A stretch of 64,000 bases of DNA, taken from Stieleria maiorica. GTDB lineage: Bacteria > Planctomycetota > Planctomycetia > Pirellulales > Pirellulaceae. Positions 1 to 9,589 of the stretch are shown here, piece after piece. The first letter of the stretch is position 1. Every line of letters begins with the position of its first letter. The notes beneath the pieces were generated by a model. The model was not told the origin of the DNA. It made no database searches and worked only from the letters and a program-made list of their open reading frames with translations. The position numbers and the translations under genes are program-made. Location of the stretch: positions 3,530,203-3,594,202 of the forward strand of contig NZ_CP036264.1 of the NCBI RefSeq assembly GCF_008035925.1. Reading direction: 5' to 3'.

Positions 1-2677
1 TGAGTGAACGGGGCGGCGGAGGTGGCGACCGAGGCGTCGTGTGCTCTGGCAACGGCTGGCCGTTGAGCAGCACCGAAGCGAGCATCCGCAGAATATCGGT
101 GCTCGGCGGCGAGATCACACCGAACGATCGAAGCTTGGCAAACGTCGCGTCTTGCTCTTGGTCCAGTAGCCGCACTTGTCCGTTATTCATTTCGAACGCC
201 ACCTGATCGTCGCGCAGCCCGATATAAAGCAGATGAGCTGGGCTGCCGCGTCGCATCCTGACCGCCGTATCGACACTCAACAGGTCGCGGTCATCCGCAG
301 CGAATCGACGACGTCCGGGATCGGCCAGATGGCGTTCCAGCAGCGCATATTTCTGCCGCGCGTACGGCGTGATGACGATCTCGATGCCGATGCGGCGCAT
401 CCCCGGGGCAGAGTTTTCTTTCTCAGTAAAGACGACGGTCACCGGATCGACGCGGCGCCACTCGCGGTTGTAATCACGCACAAAGCCTCGGTACGCGATC
501 ACTTCACTGCGCGTCGCCTTGTCGATCGGGACGTCCGGAATGGGAAGGAATGCACCTGGGACGCCGCGAAGTGAGTCTTGAAAGCGATCGTCCATCTGGA
601 TCGGCCGACTGCCATCGGCGCGATCGCCGAATCCTCGCGGCAGCAGTTTCGCTTTGACCAGTTCGTCGATCGATGCCGTATCGATGCCTTCCGATTTCGC
701 CAACAGTTTGGCCAGTCGAAATTGCTGAAGCTCCTGCGCCGCACGCGACCGGCGCGTCAGCTCGATTCGATAGTGCGGACTGACCAGATTTTGAAAGAAC
801 GGATCGGAAAGGTAGAGAAATGCAAATTGATGCCCTGCGGCATCCGCTTTGCGCCTGGCATAGCGAAACTCACGCAACTTTCCCAACGACCTGTCACCGC
901 GTCCGGCTTGGAAGAACCGATTCAAAAGGGACTGCGAGTTCGTCACCAGGTGGTATTTCCCGTCGATCGCATAGAAGGAACGGACGCGGTTGTCATCGGT
1001 CGAAAGCAACGAAACGCGATGATTGGCAACATTCAGGCGGCGTTCGGAAACTTCGGGAAACCTGTCGAGCATCTGTCGGCGTTGCCGCTTGATTTCATCG
1101 GCGAGCTGAAAACTGTCGACCGCTTCAAAGGCAACTCCCACCGCAGCACCGTCGCTGAACAGCGGATCACAACCGACCAAGGCCATGTCAGAAATCAACT
1201 GATCAAAGGTACCCGATGCGGTGTGTGCGGGGGCCAGTGCGAGTTGGAACTCGATCTTGTCTCGAGTGCGTCGATCCAGAGATCCCGAGTTGACAACATC
1301 GCTCAGGTCGCCTCCCCATCCGGTCAGGAATTGCCGCAGGTTCTTGTAGTTGTCCAAGCTGCCCGTCCGCAAATAGAAACACTCTTCGGGGACATGCATC
1401 GCCATTGGTTCGATCGCAATGTCTTGAAACGCGGGAATCGCGACACTTGCCAATCGGGGCTTGGGGGGCACAGGCTGGTCGGCGATTTCGGTGCGTGTGG
1501 ATTCATTCAGTGTGACGTCCTCTTGCATGGCCAGTTTGACGGATTCCATCCCAAACAACATGCCGACGGCGCGTTCGAATTGTGCTTCCAACCCGCTGCC
1601 TTGTTGCCCGTCGTCGTCGTGCGGTACCGGCCATGGGCTCGCCACTGCGTAGCGTCTGGCCAGCATCGCGGCCAAGGACCTGCGGAACAATTTCTGTTCG
1701 TCGCCGAGTTCATCTGGGATCTTTGAAAACGATTTCCACCAGCGACTTTTCAGCGGTGCCAGCGCCGCCACCTGGCCGACAAGTTTGACATCCACTCGCT
1801 CCAGCAGCACTTCGTCACGAGTCATCAGCGTTACATCCAACGGCTCTTGCCCGTTCACCAGGAACGCCGCCAGGATGCGGTCCACTTCAAAAGGCGATCG
1901 TTTGGACGATTGTTGATAGCGGATATCAAACGTGACGTATTTCGCGCGAGCTTGTTTTTCGACCAGAAACAACGGTTGGTCTGGAAACAGGATCGGCCCC
2001 TGTCCTTCGGCATACACCAGTTCAATCACGACCGCTCCGGCCGGTGTCCCTTGTTGTGCCTGGACCACGACCTCCTGCAATCGAACTTCCACCGGCCCCT
2101 GATCCAACAAATCCTGTCGGTCGATCCCCGGATCGAGGTCGGGATTCGGTGGCGACGGATTCTGTGATTGACCGTCCGAATCGACCTTCGCCGCGGGCTT
2201 CACGAGCGGTTCGGGCGTCTTTTGGTGCTCTCTGCTTAATCGTTCCGCCAATTCGTCCAACAGCAGCTGATGCAGGTCGGCCCCGGTCAGCTCGAGTTGC
2301 TTGGCCAACGCCGCGTTGGGTTGCTCGCCACGTGCCAACGCCGCCAATTGCCCATCGCTCAATCCACGAATCAATGCCGCGGGGCCCTCGAGCGATGTCG
2401 ACTGTCGAGGTGGTCGTGGCAAATCCGTGACGTCGATTTCGGCGTCCAGAAGGTCGACCGATCGTGGCGGTTCGATCGGTCCGTCCGAGGTGTCCGCTTC
2501 GCCATGGACGGGCTTTGTCTCAACCGCGTTCTGTGGCGGATTTTCGGAAGACTCGGCTCGCTCATCGGCACTCAGTGGAAGCGTCGACAGGGCCATCAGC
2601 ACCACCGCTGAGGCCACGATCAGGCTGCTGATCATTAGATCTTGTGCAACCGAGTGTCGCAAACAGATGCGTTTCAT
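1..2677 (-). CDS. Large exported protein of unknown function, C-terminus outside window
   Basis: An uninterrupted minus-strand reading frame of 892 codons runs from the ATG at 2677 to base 1, so the 3' end lies outside the window. The start is chosen because the protein begins MKRICLRHSVAQDL and is followed by a strongly hydrophobic stretch at about residues 14-36, a typical signal peptide or anchor. No Shine-Dalgarno is visible, which is common in planctomycetes. After that comes an acidic, proline-containing linker (about residues 40-180) and then a long globular region. I recognise no catalytic motif. The frame is supported by natural-looking sequence throughout and by the lack of stops over 2.7 kb. 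Its gene direction matches the kinase and sigma genes to its right, from which it is separated by 246 bp holding a dispersed repeat. Function is unknown; the export prediction is an inference from the N-terminus. Confidence 0.8.
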   Translation of the reverse strand, partial: MKRICLRHSVAQDLMISSLIVASAVVLMALSTLPLSADERAESSENPPQNAVETKPVHGEADTSDGPIEPPRSVDLLDAEIDVTDLPRPPRQSTSLEGPAALIRGLSDGQLAALARGEQPNAALAKQLELTGADLHQLLLDELAERLSREHQKTPEPLVKPAAKVDSDGQSQNPSPPNPDLDPGIDRQDLLDQGPVEVRLQEVVVQAQQGTPAGAVVIELVYAEGQGPILFPDQPLFLVEKQARAKYVTFDIRYQQSSKRSPFEVDRILAAFLVNGQEPLDVTLMTRDEVLLERVDVKLVGQVAALAPLKSRWWKSFSKIPDELGDEQKLFRRSLAAMLARRYAVASPWPVPHDDDGQQGSGLEAQFERAVGMLFGMESVKLAMQEDVTLNESTRTEIADQPVPPKPRLASVAIPAFQDIAIEPMAMHVPEECFYLRTGSLDNYKNLRQFLTGWGGDLSDVVNSGSLDRRTRDKIEFQLALAPAHTASGTFDQLISDMALVGCDPLFSDGAAVGVAFEAVDSFQLADEIKRQRRQMLDRFPEVSERRLNVANHRVSLLSTDDNRVRSFYAIDGKYHLVTNSQSLLNRFFQAGRGDRSLGKLREFRYARRKADAAGHQFAFLYLSDPFFQNLVSPHYRIELTRRSRAAQELQQFRLAKLLAKSEGIDTASIDELVKAKLLPRGFGDRADGSRPIQMDDRFQDSLRGVPGAFLPIPDVPIDKATRSEVIAYRGFVRDYNREWRRVDPVTVVFTEKENSAPGMRRIGIEIVITPYARQKYALLERHLADPGRRRFAADDRDLLSVDTAVRMRRGSPAHLLYIGLRDDQVAFEMNNGQVRLLDQEQDATFAKLRSFGVISPPSTDILRMLASVLLNGQPLPEHTTPRSPPPPPRSL

Positions 2678-2834
2678 GGTTGTGGGCCGGAATGGGGACG
2701 ACGGCGCGCTTCCGATGGTTGCAACAAATTCCTGATGCGAACGGCAGGGGGACAAGTCGAAGGGGATGCAACAACCGCTGGTGTGCAGGCTTCAGCCCGA
2801 TACCACTCGATTAAGGTCCGGACGCTGGCGCGAA

Positions 2835-2875
2835 CCGGCTGATGTCAAACAATGATCAGCCGTTTGGCGCCAGCC
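2835..2875 (+). repeat. 41-bp palindromic dispersed repeat, copy 1
   Basis: This sequence contains GGCTGAT and ATCAGCC arms around an 11-nt loop that starts GTCAAAC, followed by CGTTTGGCGC. An inverted copy with 3 differences in 41 bases lies at 8086-8126. The two copies flank the sigma/kinase gene pair. It looks like a REP-type extragenic palindrome. Confidence 0.75.
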
Positions 2876-2923
2876 TACGGACCCTCCCTTCATTAGACAG
2901 TAAGACCACTCCAATCGAGCGGA

Positions 2924-5900
2924 CTAATTTTTAAGCGCCATTGCTTTTTCCCAAACGACAGCAGCGACGGGAGCTTGATGGTGTGAAGCAGTCATCGAGA
3001 CGCAGCGTGGTCGATATCCGCTGTGCAGCATTTCCGTTCCGACCAACTGGGCGGTGCGAGGCGATTCGCCAAAAACCAAACGCGTTGTGACCCCCGTTTC
3101 GTCGCTCCGCCAGACACCGGAGTAGAACGTCGCGTTCTCATCGTGCGATCGTGACACTTTGAACGATCGGCAGGGATAGCGGTCCATCCCGGATCGCCTG
3201 ATTTCACCAAACATCACGTCATATGAATTGGTGTAGGCAAACCAAGGTTCGAGCGCCGGAAGATCGAACTGTTCCCACAGCTCGCAGTAGCGTAGCTGGT
3301 TGTCGGCATCGTAATAACATTGCCGCAAGATGGGTTCGTAGTCGTTCATTTTGCCGTGAAAGGTGTCGTGTGCCTGTTGGGGTGTTTCACCCAGGGCCAG
3401 CCATTGTGTTGCGGTGCTCGGCAGATCATTTCGCCAGAGGGCATAGAAACGCTCGATCGATTCGGGGCGATCTTCGACGTATCCGCCGACATCGGCCAGA
3501 CGGTATCCCAAAGCGGTCATTTCTTGCTGTCTCTGCTTCAGTGATTCCGCACTCATGTCCAGCTCCCAAACCGCATCGAAATCACCGGCGTGCCACCCCG
3601 CCGAAACAACGACTTGGTCTCCGCTCCACACCGGTGATATCGAGGACAGACCGTACCCGGCGGCGGAAAGTTGTTGCGCTAAAGGTTCGAATCTGGAGCC
3701 GGGGATACCGAGCACGAACGCCCCGTGTCGACTGGCACCTCCGTGCCATTGGCTGATTTCTTCGCGAATCGACTGATCAATCGGCGCGTCGATGGACGGC
3801 TCGTCCATGATCGCCTCGCGCCGCGTTTCGATTCCCCATGACGCCAGATACTTTTTCGCTTGAACTTCGTTGGTCGAATCGAGCTTTGACGGCTGCCAGA
3901 CCTGACGTGCAAGGATGGTTGGTGGAGGTGAGGCGGGTTTGTCGCCGGGAATCTTAAAACGTTCCAGGCCCGACGACAGGCCGGCGTAAACCAGTTGTTC
4001 CGAGATGCGTGTCAGATCCCAAATCGCCACGCCTCCGTCGGTCAGCCCGATCGCTAGGCGTCGCCCTCCCGGGGCCCACTTGATCGCGTTGATTGACGCG
4101 TGTTCGTCTGCCAGATCGAACAACGTCCTACGCGTCTGCAGATCCAGGAGACGCACGTTTCCGTGGCTCGCTTGGACTGCCAGGACATCACCGGATGGGG
4201 AGATCGCGATGACAGGTGAGCTCAGACGACCGAGTTCTGCGATTTTGCGATTGGCTCGTTCGGTTTCGATGTGCCATTCCAACAGAGTTCCATCGGCCGA
4301 AACGGCGATCAGGTTTTGATCCTTCGGCGACGCGACGAGATTGCTGGAAAAAACACGTTTGGCAATCGTGCGCGGTTTGGAACCGGGGGCGGACAGGTCG
4401 ATCCATCCGAACAGTAGCCTGGCGTTGACGGCAATGTACTTTGACGAAGCGTCAAAAGTCATCGATTGGCCGAAGACCGATTCTCGTCGTGTCTGGCGGA
4501 GTTCAATGGTGCCGTCGCCAGCGCGTCGGATCTCCCAAAGCTGGATGCCCTCGGGACCGCAGGAGGCAAAAAGTCGTCCATCCGGGCTGAAATCGATATC
4601 ATTGAACGCCGGCCGGTTTCGATTGAGCTGCAGGACAGGATTGAGATTCCCGTTATCAGAGTGTTGCCAAACCACAAGCGATCGTGAGGTGGCGGCGGCA
4701 ACCAGCGAGCCGTCCACGGAGAACTTGACCGATTTCACGGCCTCGCCGAGTGCCAGCTTCGAGAGTTCTGTGGCAGCAGCGGTGTCCCAAAACCGGACCG
4801 TTCCGTCTTGACTGCCGGACGCCAACACATCGGTCGAGGGATGGAATGCGACGCAGTTGACCGGGCGTTGATGTCCGTGCAAGACGATTCGTTCGGGGGT
4901 ATCGGCCAGGCTCCAGATCCGCAATCGTTCGGCTCCGCATGAAAACACACGCGTCCCGCCGGGGCTGAACCCCGCCGAACCCAGAGGCGGGGAACCGGGG
5001 TGCGACAACGTCGCAATCAGTCGTCCGGTCAGCAAATTCCATAGATGAACCGCCCCCACTTCGGTCACGGTGATCAGCCGCGTGGCATCGGCGCTGACCG
5101 CCAAGCTGAAAATCGGATCGGTCTGAATGACGGACCACTGTGAAAAATCATCACAGCGATACGTCGCGAAACCCTGGTCCGATCCGACGACCAGGAATTG
5201 TCCATCGGTGGAGAATTGCACATTCGGCACCCCCGTCCCTGGTGCACGGATTCTTTTCACCAATTCACCCGTCGCCGCATCCCAAAGAAAGACGGACTCG
5301 GGCGAATCGGCAGCTGCCACGTAGTGTTGATCCGGGCTGATCGCGGTGGTCAGAAAGCCGTGCTGGGGAAACAGAAAACCATAGTCCGCAGGTGCCTGAA
5401 CGCTACGGGCGGGTTCGCCATCGGAAAGTCCGATCAACCGGATCTGAAATCGATCGATCAAGGCGATCTGATCCGGTCCCACACCGATGTCCATGTAGTG
5501 GCTGGAATACGCCGCCGGGCATTCCCATTGCCGGATCCAATCGCCGTCTTGTTGTTGGTCCCATCGCTCCAAGGAGTCTTTATCGACCATCAAAATCGTC
5601 GAACCATCGTTGGCCATGGCCATCGCACGAATGTCCAGTCCGATTCGATACACACGCGACTGTTCACTCCCGTCGGCGACATCCCGCACCACGACGTCTC
5701 CGCCGGCGACCGCAACGGCGATCCGCTGGTCATCCAAGAACGTTGCCGCCCCCGGTGAATCGGCCAGCTCCGGACCTTCGACCGTCGTCGGTTGATTCCC
5801 AACAAAATCGCCGAAACATAGAATGGCTTCTTGGCGAATCCGGAAGTCATCCTTTTGAACGCCCGTCAAACCGAACGCCTGTTGCAGCAGCGCTAATACC

Positions 5901-7261
5901 CGCGACCGATACCCACTCAGTCGCGCCCGGCGCGTCGCTTCGGCTTCGCCGATCAAGGACGCATACAGGTTCTGCTTCGCTTCGGCAGTCGCTTTCTCGG
6001 CCTCGGCACGCCGGTACTCCGCCATCCGCCACCAGAATCCAACCGCGACCAGACCGGTCAGCAGAGCGAGCATCAGCAACGAGAGTAACGAGGCAACCTC
6101 GGGCCGTCGCCTGCACCACTTCCACGCGCGCGACGACCAGCCGATCGGTTTGGCATGGATGGCGTGTCCGTCTAAGAATCGCCGCAGATCGTCCCGTAGG
6201 TCGGCTGCGCTGCGATACCTGGATTCCGGAACCTTCTCAAGGCATTTCAAACAGATCGTTTCCAGGTCTTTAGGCACGGCGGGATTGAGCAGCCGCGGTC
6301 GGACGGGGTCTTTCTCGATGACTTGGCGAATCGTTTCGACCGTCGACTCGGCGACAAACGGGGCTCGGCCGACCAGACTTGTGTAGAGAATCGCGCCGAG
6401 GGAATAAACGTCGCTCGGGACCCCGACGCGACCGTGTTCGGCTGCCGCCTGCTCGGGCGCCATAAAACGCGGCGTTCCCAGGATCTGCCCGGAATACGTG
6501 ATCGCTCCCAGATCAGCGTCGGCGTCGAAAAGCGGCTTGGAGAGTCCGAAGTCGGTGATGTGGGGCTGGCCGTCGCCATCCAACAGCACGTTGGCCGGTT
6601 TAAGGTCGCGATGCAACACGCCCCGCTGGTGCGCAAAATGAATCGCGTCGGCCAGCGTGGCGACCAGTTCCGCTGCACGACGTGGTGGCAGTGAGTCTTC
6701 GCGAAGCGTCTCGGCAAGACTTTCACCTTCGATGAAATCCATCGTGAAGTAGTGATGGCCTTCATGTTTACCGATTTCATGGACAGCGACGATCCGCGGG
6801 TGCTTCAATGCGGCCGCCGAGCGTGCTTCGCGATAAAACCGTTCCACCTGGGCCTCGTTGGCCAGCCGACCGCTCAGAATCATCTTCAGCGCTACCGTTC
6901 GACGGAGCGATTCTTGGCGTGCTTTGAATACGATGCCCATGCCACCGCGAGCCACCTCGCTGAGAACGCGATACTCGCCAATGTATCGAACCGCAACGCG
7001 CGGATCCAAGGACGATCGCCCGAGTGGCGTGACGTGAGTGGCGTCGATCGCGTCGTCGGGTGTGACCTCGCGGTCCTCGACCGCTTGGTCGAATTGATCC
7101 AGGTCTGCAAAGAACGAATGAAGCTCTTGCTCGAACTCTCGGTGCCGATTGATGAAGGCCTGTCGCGGGATCGATTCTCCGTTTTCGATCGACCGGTAGT
7201 ATTCATGGACGATGCGATCAAAAGCCTCGTCGCGTTCTGGTTTGTCGTTCGCTTCAGCCAT
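2924..7261 (-). CDS. Membrane serine/threonine protein kinase with WD40 repeats and C-terminal BTRD1-like repeats
   Basis: This 1445-residue protein has a complete Hanks-type kinase domain at about residues 97-365: glycine loop RGGMGIVF, catalytic Lys126 in VALKM, HRDLKPAN at 217-224, DFG at 237-239 and APE at 268-270. One membrane helix follows at about 389-411, then a long WD40 beta-propeller region at about 480-1110 (repeats such as 'GSQDGTVRFWD'). The last ~275 residues (from about 1168) hold several ~50-residue units with a GY..(x)n..W pattern that resembles bacterial tandem repeat domain 1; that assignment is less certain. The expected topology is a cytoplasmic kinase with the propeller outside. 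The start codon overlaps the end of the upstream ECF sigma gene by 8 bp, so the two are almost certainly co-transcribed and may form one signalling unit. Substrate is unknown. Confidence 0.95.
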   Translation of the reverse strand: MAEANDKPERDEAFDRIVHEYYRSIENGESIPRQAFINRHREFEQELHSFFADLDQFDQAVEDREVTPDDAIDATHVTPLGRSSLDPRVAVRYIGEYRVLSEVARGGMGIVFKARQESLRRTVALKMILSGRLANEAQVERFYREARSAAALKHPRIVAVHEIGKHEGHHYFTMDFIEGESLAETLREDSLPPRRAAELVATLADAIHFAHQRGVLHRDLKPANVLLDGDGQPHITDFGLSKPLFDADADLGAITYSGQILGTPRFMAPEQAAAEHGRVGVPSDVYSLGAILYTSLVGRAPFVAESTVETIRQVIEKDPVRPRLLNPAVPKDLETICLKCLEKVPESRYRSAADLRDDLRRFLDGHAIHAKPIGWSSRAWKWCRRRPEVASLLSLLMLALLTGLVAVGFWWRMAEYRRAEAEKATAEAKQNLYASLIGEAEATRRARLSGYRSRVLALLQQAFGLTGVQKDDFRIRQEAILCFGDFVGNQPTTVEGPELADSPGAATFLDDQRIAVAVAGGDVVVRDVADGSEQSRVYRIGLDIRAMAMANDGSTILMVDKDSLERWDQQQDGDWIRQWECPAAYSSHYMDIGVGPDQIALIDRFQIRLIGLSDGEPARSVQAPADYGFLFPQHGFLTTAISPDQHYVAAADSPESVFLWDAATGELVKRIRAPGTGVPNVQFSTDGQFLVVGSDQGFATYRCDDFSQWSVIQTDPIFSLAVSADATRLITVTEVGAVHLWNLLTGRLIATLSHPGSPPLGSAGFSPGGTRVFSCGAERLRIWSLADTPERIVLHGHQRPVNCVAFHPSTDVLASGSQDGTVRFWDTAAATELSKLALGEAVKSVKFSVDGSLVAAATSRSLVVWQHSDNGNLNPVLQLNRNRPAFNDIDFSPDGRLFASCGPEGIQLWEIRRAGDGTIELRQTRRESVFGQSMTFDASSKYIAVNARLLFGWIDLSAPGSKPRTIAKRVFSSNLVASPKDQNLIAVSADGTLLEWHIETERANRKIAELGRLSSPVIAISPSGDVLAVQASHGNVRLLDLQTRRTLFDLADEHASINAIKWAPGGRRLAIGLTDGGVAIWDLTRISEQLVYAGLSSGLERFKIPGDKPASPPPTILARQVWQPSKLDSTNEVQAKKYLASWGIETRREAIMDEPSIDAPIDQSIREEISQWHGGASRHGAFVLGIPGSRFEPLAQQLSAAGYGLSSISPVWSGDQVVVSAGWHAGDFDAVWELDMSAESLKQRQQEMTALGYRLADVGGYVEDRPESIERFYALWRNDLPSTATQWLALGETPQQAHDTFHGKMNDYEPILRQCYYDADNQLRYCELWEQFDLPALEPWFAYTNSYDVMFGEIRRSGMDRYPCRSFKVSRSHDENATFYSGVWRSDETGVTTRLVFGESPRTAQLVGTEMLHSGYRPRCVSMTASHHQAPVAAVVWEKAMALKN

Positions 7262-7823
7262 GGTGTTCCGCCGCGTTCAATTTGACTCGAAGCTTCTTCA
7301 ACCCGCGGCGAAGCAGGCCCGCGACCGCTTCGGAGGAACGATCGATGTGGGTTGCGATATCAGCGACTTTCCAACCGTGAACGTGCTTGAGCATCACCGC
7401 GGTGTATTCGTCTTCCAGCAACGTCGCCATCGCGTCGGCAAGCTGTTCGGCACGCTCCTGACGGATCAGGAATTGGCTGGGTGAAGTCTGCTCGGCCGGC
7501 AGCTCGCCGACGATTCGAATCGCGGATTCTTGCAACTGTTGGTCGATCGAGCGTTCCAGACGAATGTCACGCTTTTGCGCTTGGTACTTTTTCGCCAGAT
7601 TGATCAAAGTGTGCGTCAAGATCGTTTTCAGCCAGCCTCGCAGTTCGGCCTCCGTGGATCCTCGAAACCCGTCCAGATCCTGGTGTGCGCGCAGCAGCGT
7701 CGACTGGATGACATCGGAAACGTCTTCCTTGGATCGCAAACGCGGGTTCAGCTGCATGTCCGCAAGCACTCTCAGGTACCGACGATACTGTTCCAGATTC
7801 GGTGTTTCGTCGCGTCTTGTCAC
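7254..7823 (-). CDS. ECF RNA polymerase sigma factor, planctomycete type
   Basis: This 189-residue sigma-70 family protein matches the planctomycete ECF subgroup. Region 2 contains 'LRSKEDVSDVIQSTLLRAH' and 'FRGSTEAELRGWLKTIL'. After a short linker, region 4 has the helix-turn-helix 'WKVADIATHIDRSSEAVAGL' followed by LLRRGLKKLR. It would direct RNA polymerase to its own promoter set. There is no anti-sigma gene beside it. Instead its last codons overlap the start of a membrane Ser/Thr kinase gene by 8 bp, the arrangement seen for ECF groups that are controlled by, or partnered with, protein kinases. The start is the ATG at 7823, which puts region 2 about 30 residues in, slightly shorter than many family members. 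Confidence 0.93.
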   Translation of the reverse strand: MTRRDETPNLEQYRRYLRVLADMQLNPRLRSKEDVSDVIQSTLLRAHQDLDGFRGSTEAELRGWLKTILTHTLINLAKKYQAQKRDIRLERSIDQQLQESAIRIVGELPAEQTSPSQFLIRQERAEQLADAMATLLEDEYTAVMLKHVHGWKVADIATHIDRSSEAVAGLLRRGLKKLRVKLNAAEHHG

Positions 7824-7988
7824 GTCATCGGGGCCCGATTTTGGAGGACTCTTGGGACGGGGGCGGTGAAGGTCAAACGTAACTACCTTCGCCAGCAGGT
7901 GGACCTCCGGGGGTTTCCATTACGTCAAAGGTTCCACGCTCTGGCGAGCGTATCTGCGTTAAAACGGCGCTGACTTTCGATCATAAAC

Positions 7989-8068
7989 TGAGCCGTTATC
8001 GCTAGCCTCGGGCCTTTCAAGTCTTGAAGAAGGGCAATCCAAGGCCCGCGGCTAGCGCCGTCGGCTCA
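7989..8068. repeat. Imperfect inverted repeat with 28-bp arms
   Basis: The left arm at 7989-8016 and right arm at 8041-8068 are near-complementary (TGAGCCG, GCTAGCC, GGGCCTT on the left). They enclose 24 bases that include the palindrome TTCAAGTCTTGAA. The 389-bp gap between the FGE-like gene and the sigma gene holds this element, the repeat at 8086-8126 and no visible gene. Confidence 0.7.
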
Positions 8069-8085
8069 TCAAGTAGGTGCCATTG

Positions 8086-8126
8086 GGCTCGCGCCAAACG
8101 GCTGATAATCGTTTGACATCAGCCGG
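8086..8126 (-). repeat. 41-bp palindromic dispersed repeat, copy 2
   Basis: The reverse complement matches 2835-2875 at 38 of 41 positions, including the GGCTGAT/ATCAGCC stem and the CGTTTGGCGC flank. Confidence 0.75.
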
Positions 8127-8212
8127 ATCGCGCCAGCGCGAGTGGCCCATCCTTTTTCGCGGAAAAAGTTGACGCATTTCTTAAGACAATTTTCCCGATG
8201 CGTTGGAGCGCT

Positions 8213-9367
8213 TTATTTTTCCAAATCCGGCGAGTCGATGCGCCGCGTGGTCGGTTGTGGCGGCGTCACTCGGCCCAGGCTGCCGCGACCGGATTCCAAG
8301 CGTGATTGCACGTCCTGGGCCAGTTCCTGGCTGTCGGCATCCCAGTAGGCGTGTTTCTGGGCGTCGGTCATCGGCTGCAGCGGTGCGATGATTCGAAATC
8401 CCGTCGTGCGGCTCGTTTCGGACGTCATCCACCACGAACTGCGTGGGAAATCTGGATCTTGGTCCCACCAGGATTCGGTCGTGCGAACCACCGATTCCGC
8501 CGTGCACTCGGCCGCGGTGCTGTCACGATCGCCGCCGCACGCGACATGCCCTTCGCGCAGTCCCGTGACCGCGGTGTCTTCGATCACCAACTCGGCAACG
8601 TTGCCGTGGACATCGTAAAGCCCCCAAACGTTCGGCTTCTTCGTCCCCACGCGCAGCGATAATGAATCGTCCGAGGTGTTCGCCAGGTAGACGGCAAATT
8701 CGCCCAACCGCGTCGCGTCGTCTCCGAAACAGTAGCGTGAATCACTGCCCGCCAGACAGGCGTGCTGCCACTCGCTCCGCAGCGGCAGTCGATAAGTTTG
8801 TCCGGTCAGCAACGTCAGGTACTTGGTGTACTGCCGCGCGGCAAATTGGCTGACCGTCGGCACCGGGGAATCCGGCGCGTCGGAGTATTCGAAGTTGTAG
8901 TCGGGGTCATAAACATCGGTCGGCCCCGTCACCGCATCGACATCCGTGGGAGAATTTGCTTGATTGATTCCTTCCGATGCGTCCTTCTTTTGCCGGTAGT
9001 ACAGCTGACGATAGGGAAGGTACTGCTCTATCGTGATCTCGTACTTGCCGATCCAGTACGGGCCGAAGGAAACCTGTTGTCCGGCACCTGTCGGCCGTTC
9101 GGTCGTCAGCGGCTTGCCGTATTCGTCGACCTGCTCCAGCGATGGCGGGGGCTGGATCGTCACCGTCCCGCCGGGGACCGGCAGCATTTTGATCACCGCG
9201 TTCGATCCCGGAATCGGCTGATCGTACGCCACCATGAACCCCCGCGGCGTCTCCACGAACCGCCCTTCGGTCGGCTGCTCCGGCACCAAACGCATTTCCG
9301 GCCCACCGGCAAAGGTGCAGGATGCGAAAAGTGAGATGTAAAACGTCAGGCATGTGGTCCGAGACAT
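8213..9367 (-). CDS. Exported formylglycine-generating-enzyme-like (FGE-sulfatase/SUMF1) protein
   Basis: This 384-residue protein carries the SUMF1/FGE-sulfatase fold: IGKYEITIEQY early, LPLRSEWQHACLAG in the middle, the signature GLYDVHGNVAELV and a terminal TGFRI. FGE-type enzymes oxidise a sulfatase Cys to formylglycine, but many bacterial members have lost that role; no sulfatase gene lies nearby, so the target is unknown. The N-terminus MSRTTCLTFYISLFASC is a signal peptide with a possible lipobox Cys17. The ATG at 9367 is chosen because a strong Shine-Dalgarno lies 7 bases upstream and the signal peptide begins there; a longer frame would read back into an inverted repeat. Residues 130-170 hold an insertion-like, Asp-rich segment. 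Confidence 0.88.
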   Translation of the reverse strand: MSRTTCLTFYISLFASCTFAGGPEMRLVPEQPTEGRFVETPRGFMVAYDQPIPGSNAVIKMLPVPGGTVTIQPPPSLEQVDEYGKPLTTERPTGAGQQVSFGPYWIGKYEITIEQYLPYRQLYYRQKKDASEGINQANSPTDVDAVTGPTDVYDPDYNFEYSDAPDSPVPTVSQFAARQYTKYLTLLTGQTYRLPLRSEWQHACLAGSDSRYCFGDDATRLGEFAVYLANTSDDSLSLRVGTKKPNVWGLYDVHGNVAELVIEDTAVTGLREGHVACGGDRDSTAAECTAESVVRTTESWWDQDPDFPRSSWWMTSETSRTTGFRIIAPLQPMTDAQKHAYWDADSQELAQDVQSRLESGRGSLGRVTPPQPTTRRIDSPDLEK

Positions 9368-9374
9368 ATTCCAT

Positions 9375-9381
9375 CTCCTCC
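9375..9381 (-). promoter_or_regulatory. Strong Shine-Dalgarno of the FGE-like gene
   Basis: GGAGGAG on the minus strand ends 7 bases before the ATG at 9367. It fixes the start of the FGE-like gene and is stronger than most leaders in this window. Confidence 0.7.
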
Positions 9382-9425
9382 AATGTGTTCTTGAGCGAAT
9401 CAGAACTGCGCCCCATCTTGATGCC

Positions 9426-9479
9426 AGCCCGACGCGTGAGCGAGGGGCGGTGTGTGGCCCCTCGCTTACGCGTCGGGCT
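9426..9479. repeat. 23-bp-arm hairpin repeat
   Basis: The arms 9426-9448 and 9457-9479 are complementary at 22 of 23 positions (GACGCGTGAGCGAGGGGC on the left) around an 8-base loop. It lies between the FGE-like gene and the end of the hemDE gene. No T-run follows on either strand, so it may be a REP-like element rather than a classic terminator. Confidence 0.75.
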
Positions 9480-9589
9480 AGCATTGTGACCGTCCAGCCG
9501 GGTAAATCAGCAAGCCGCCCGCGACATCCGCGTTCGTCAGGTCCCTTATTCTAGATCGGGCGCAACACGAAAACGCTACCACCTCCCGC

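Noticed and set aside
578..1726. 382-residue plus-strand frame
   Set aside because: It is antisense to the well-formed minus-strand exported protein that spans 1-2677; its translation is rich in Arg and Gln and lacks domain character.
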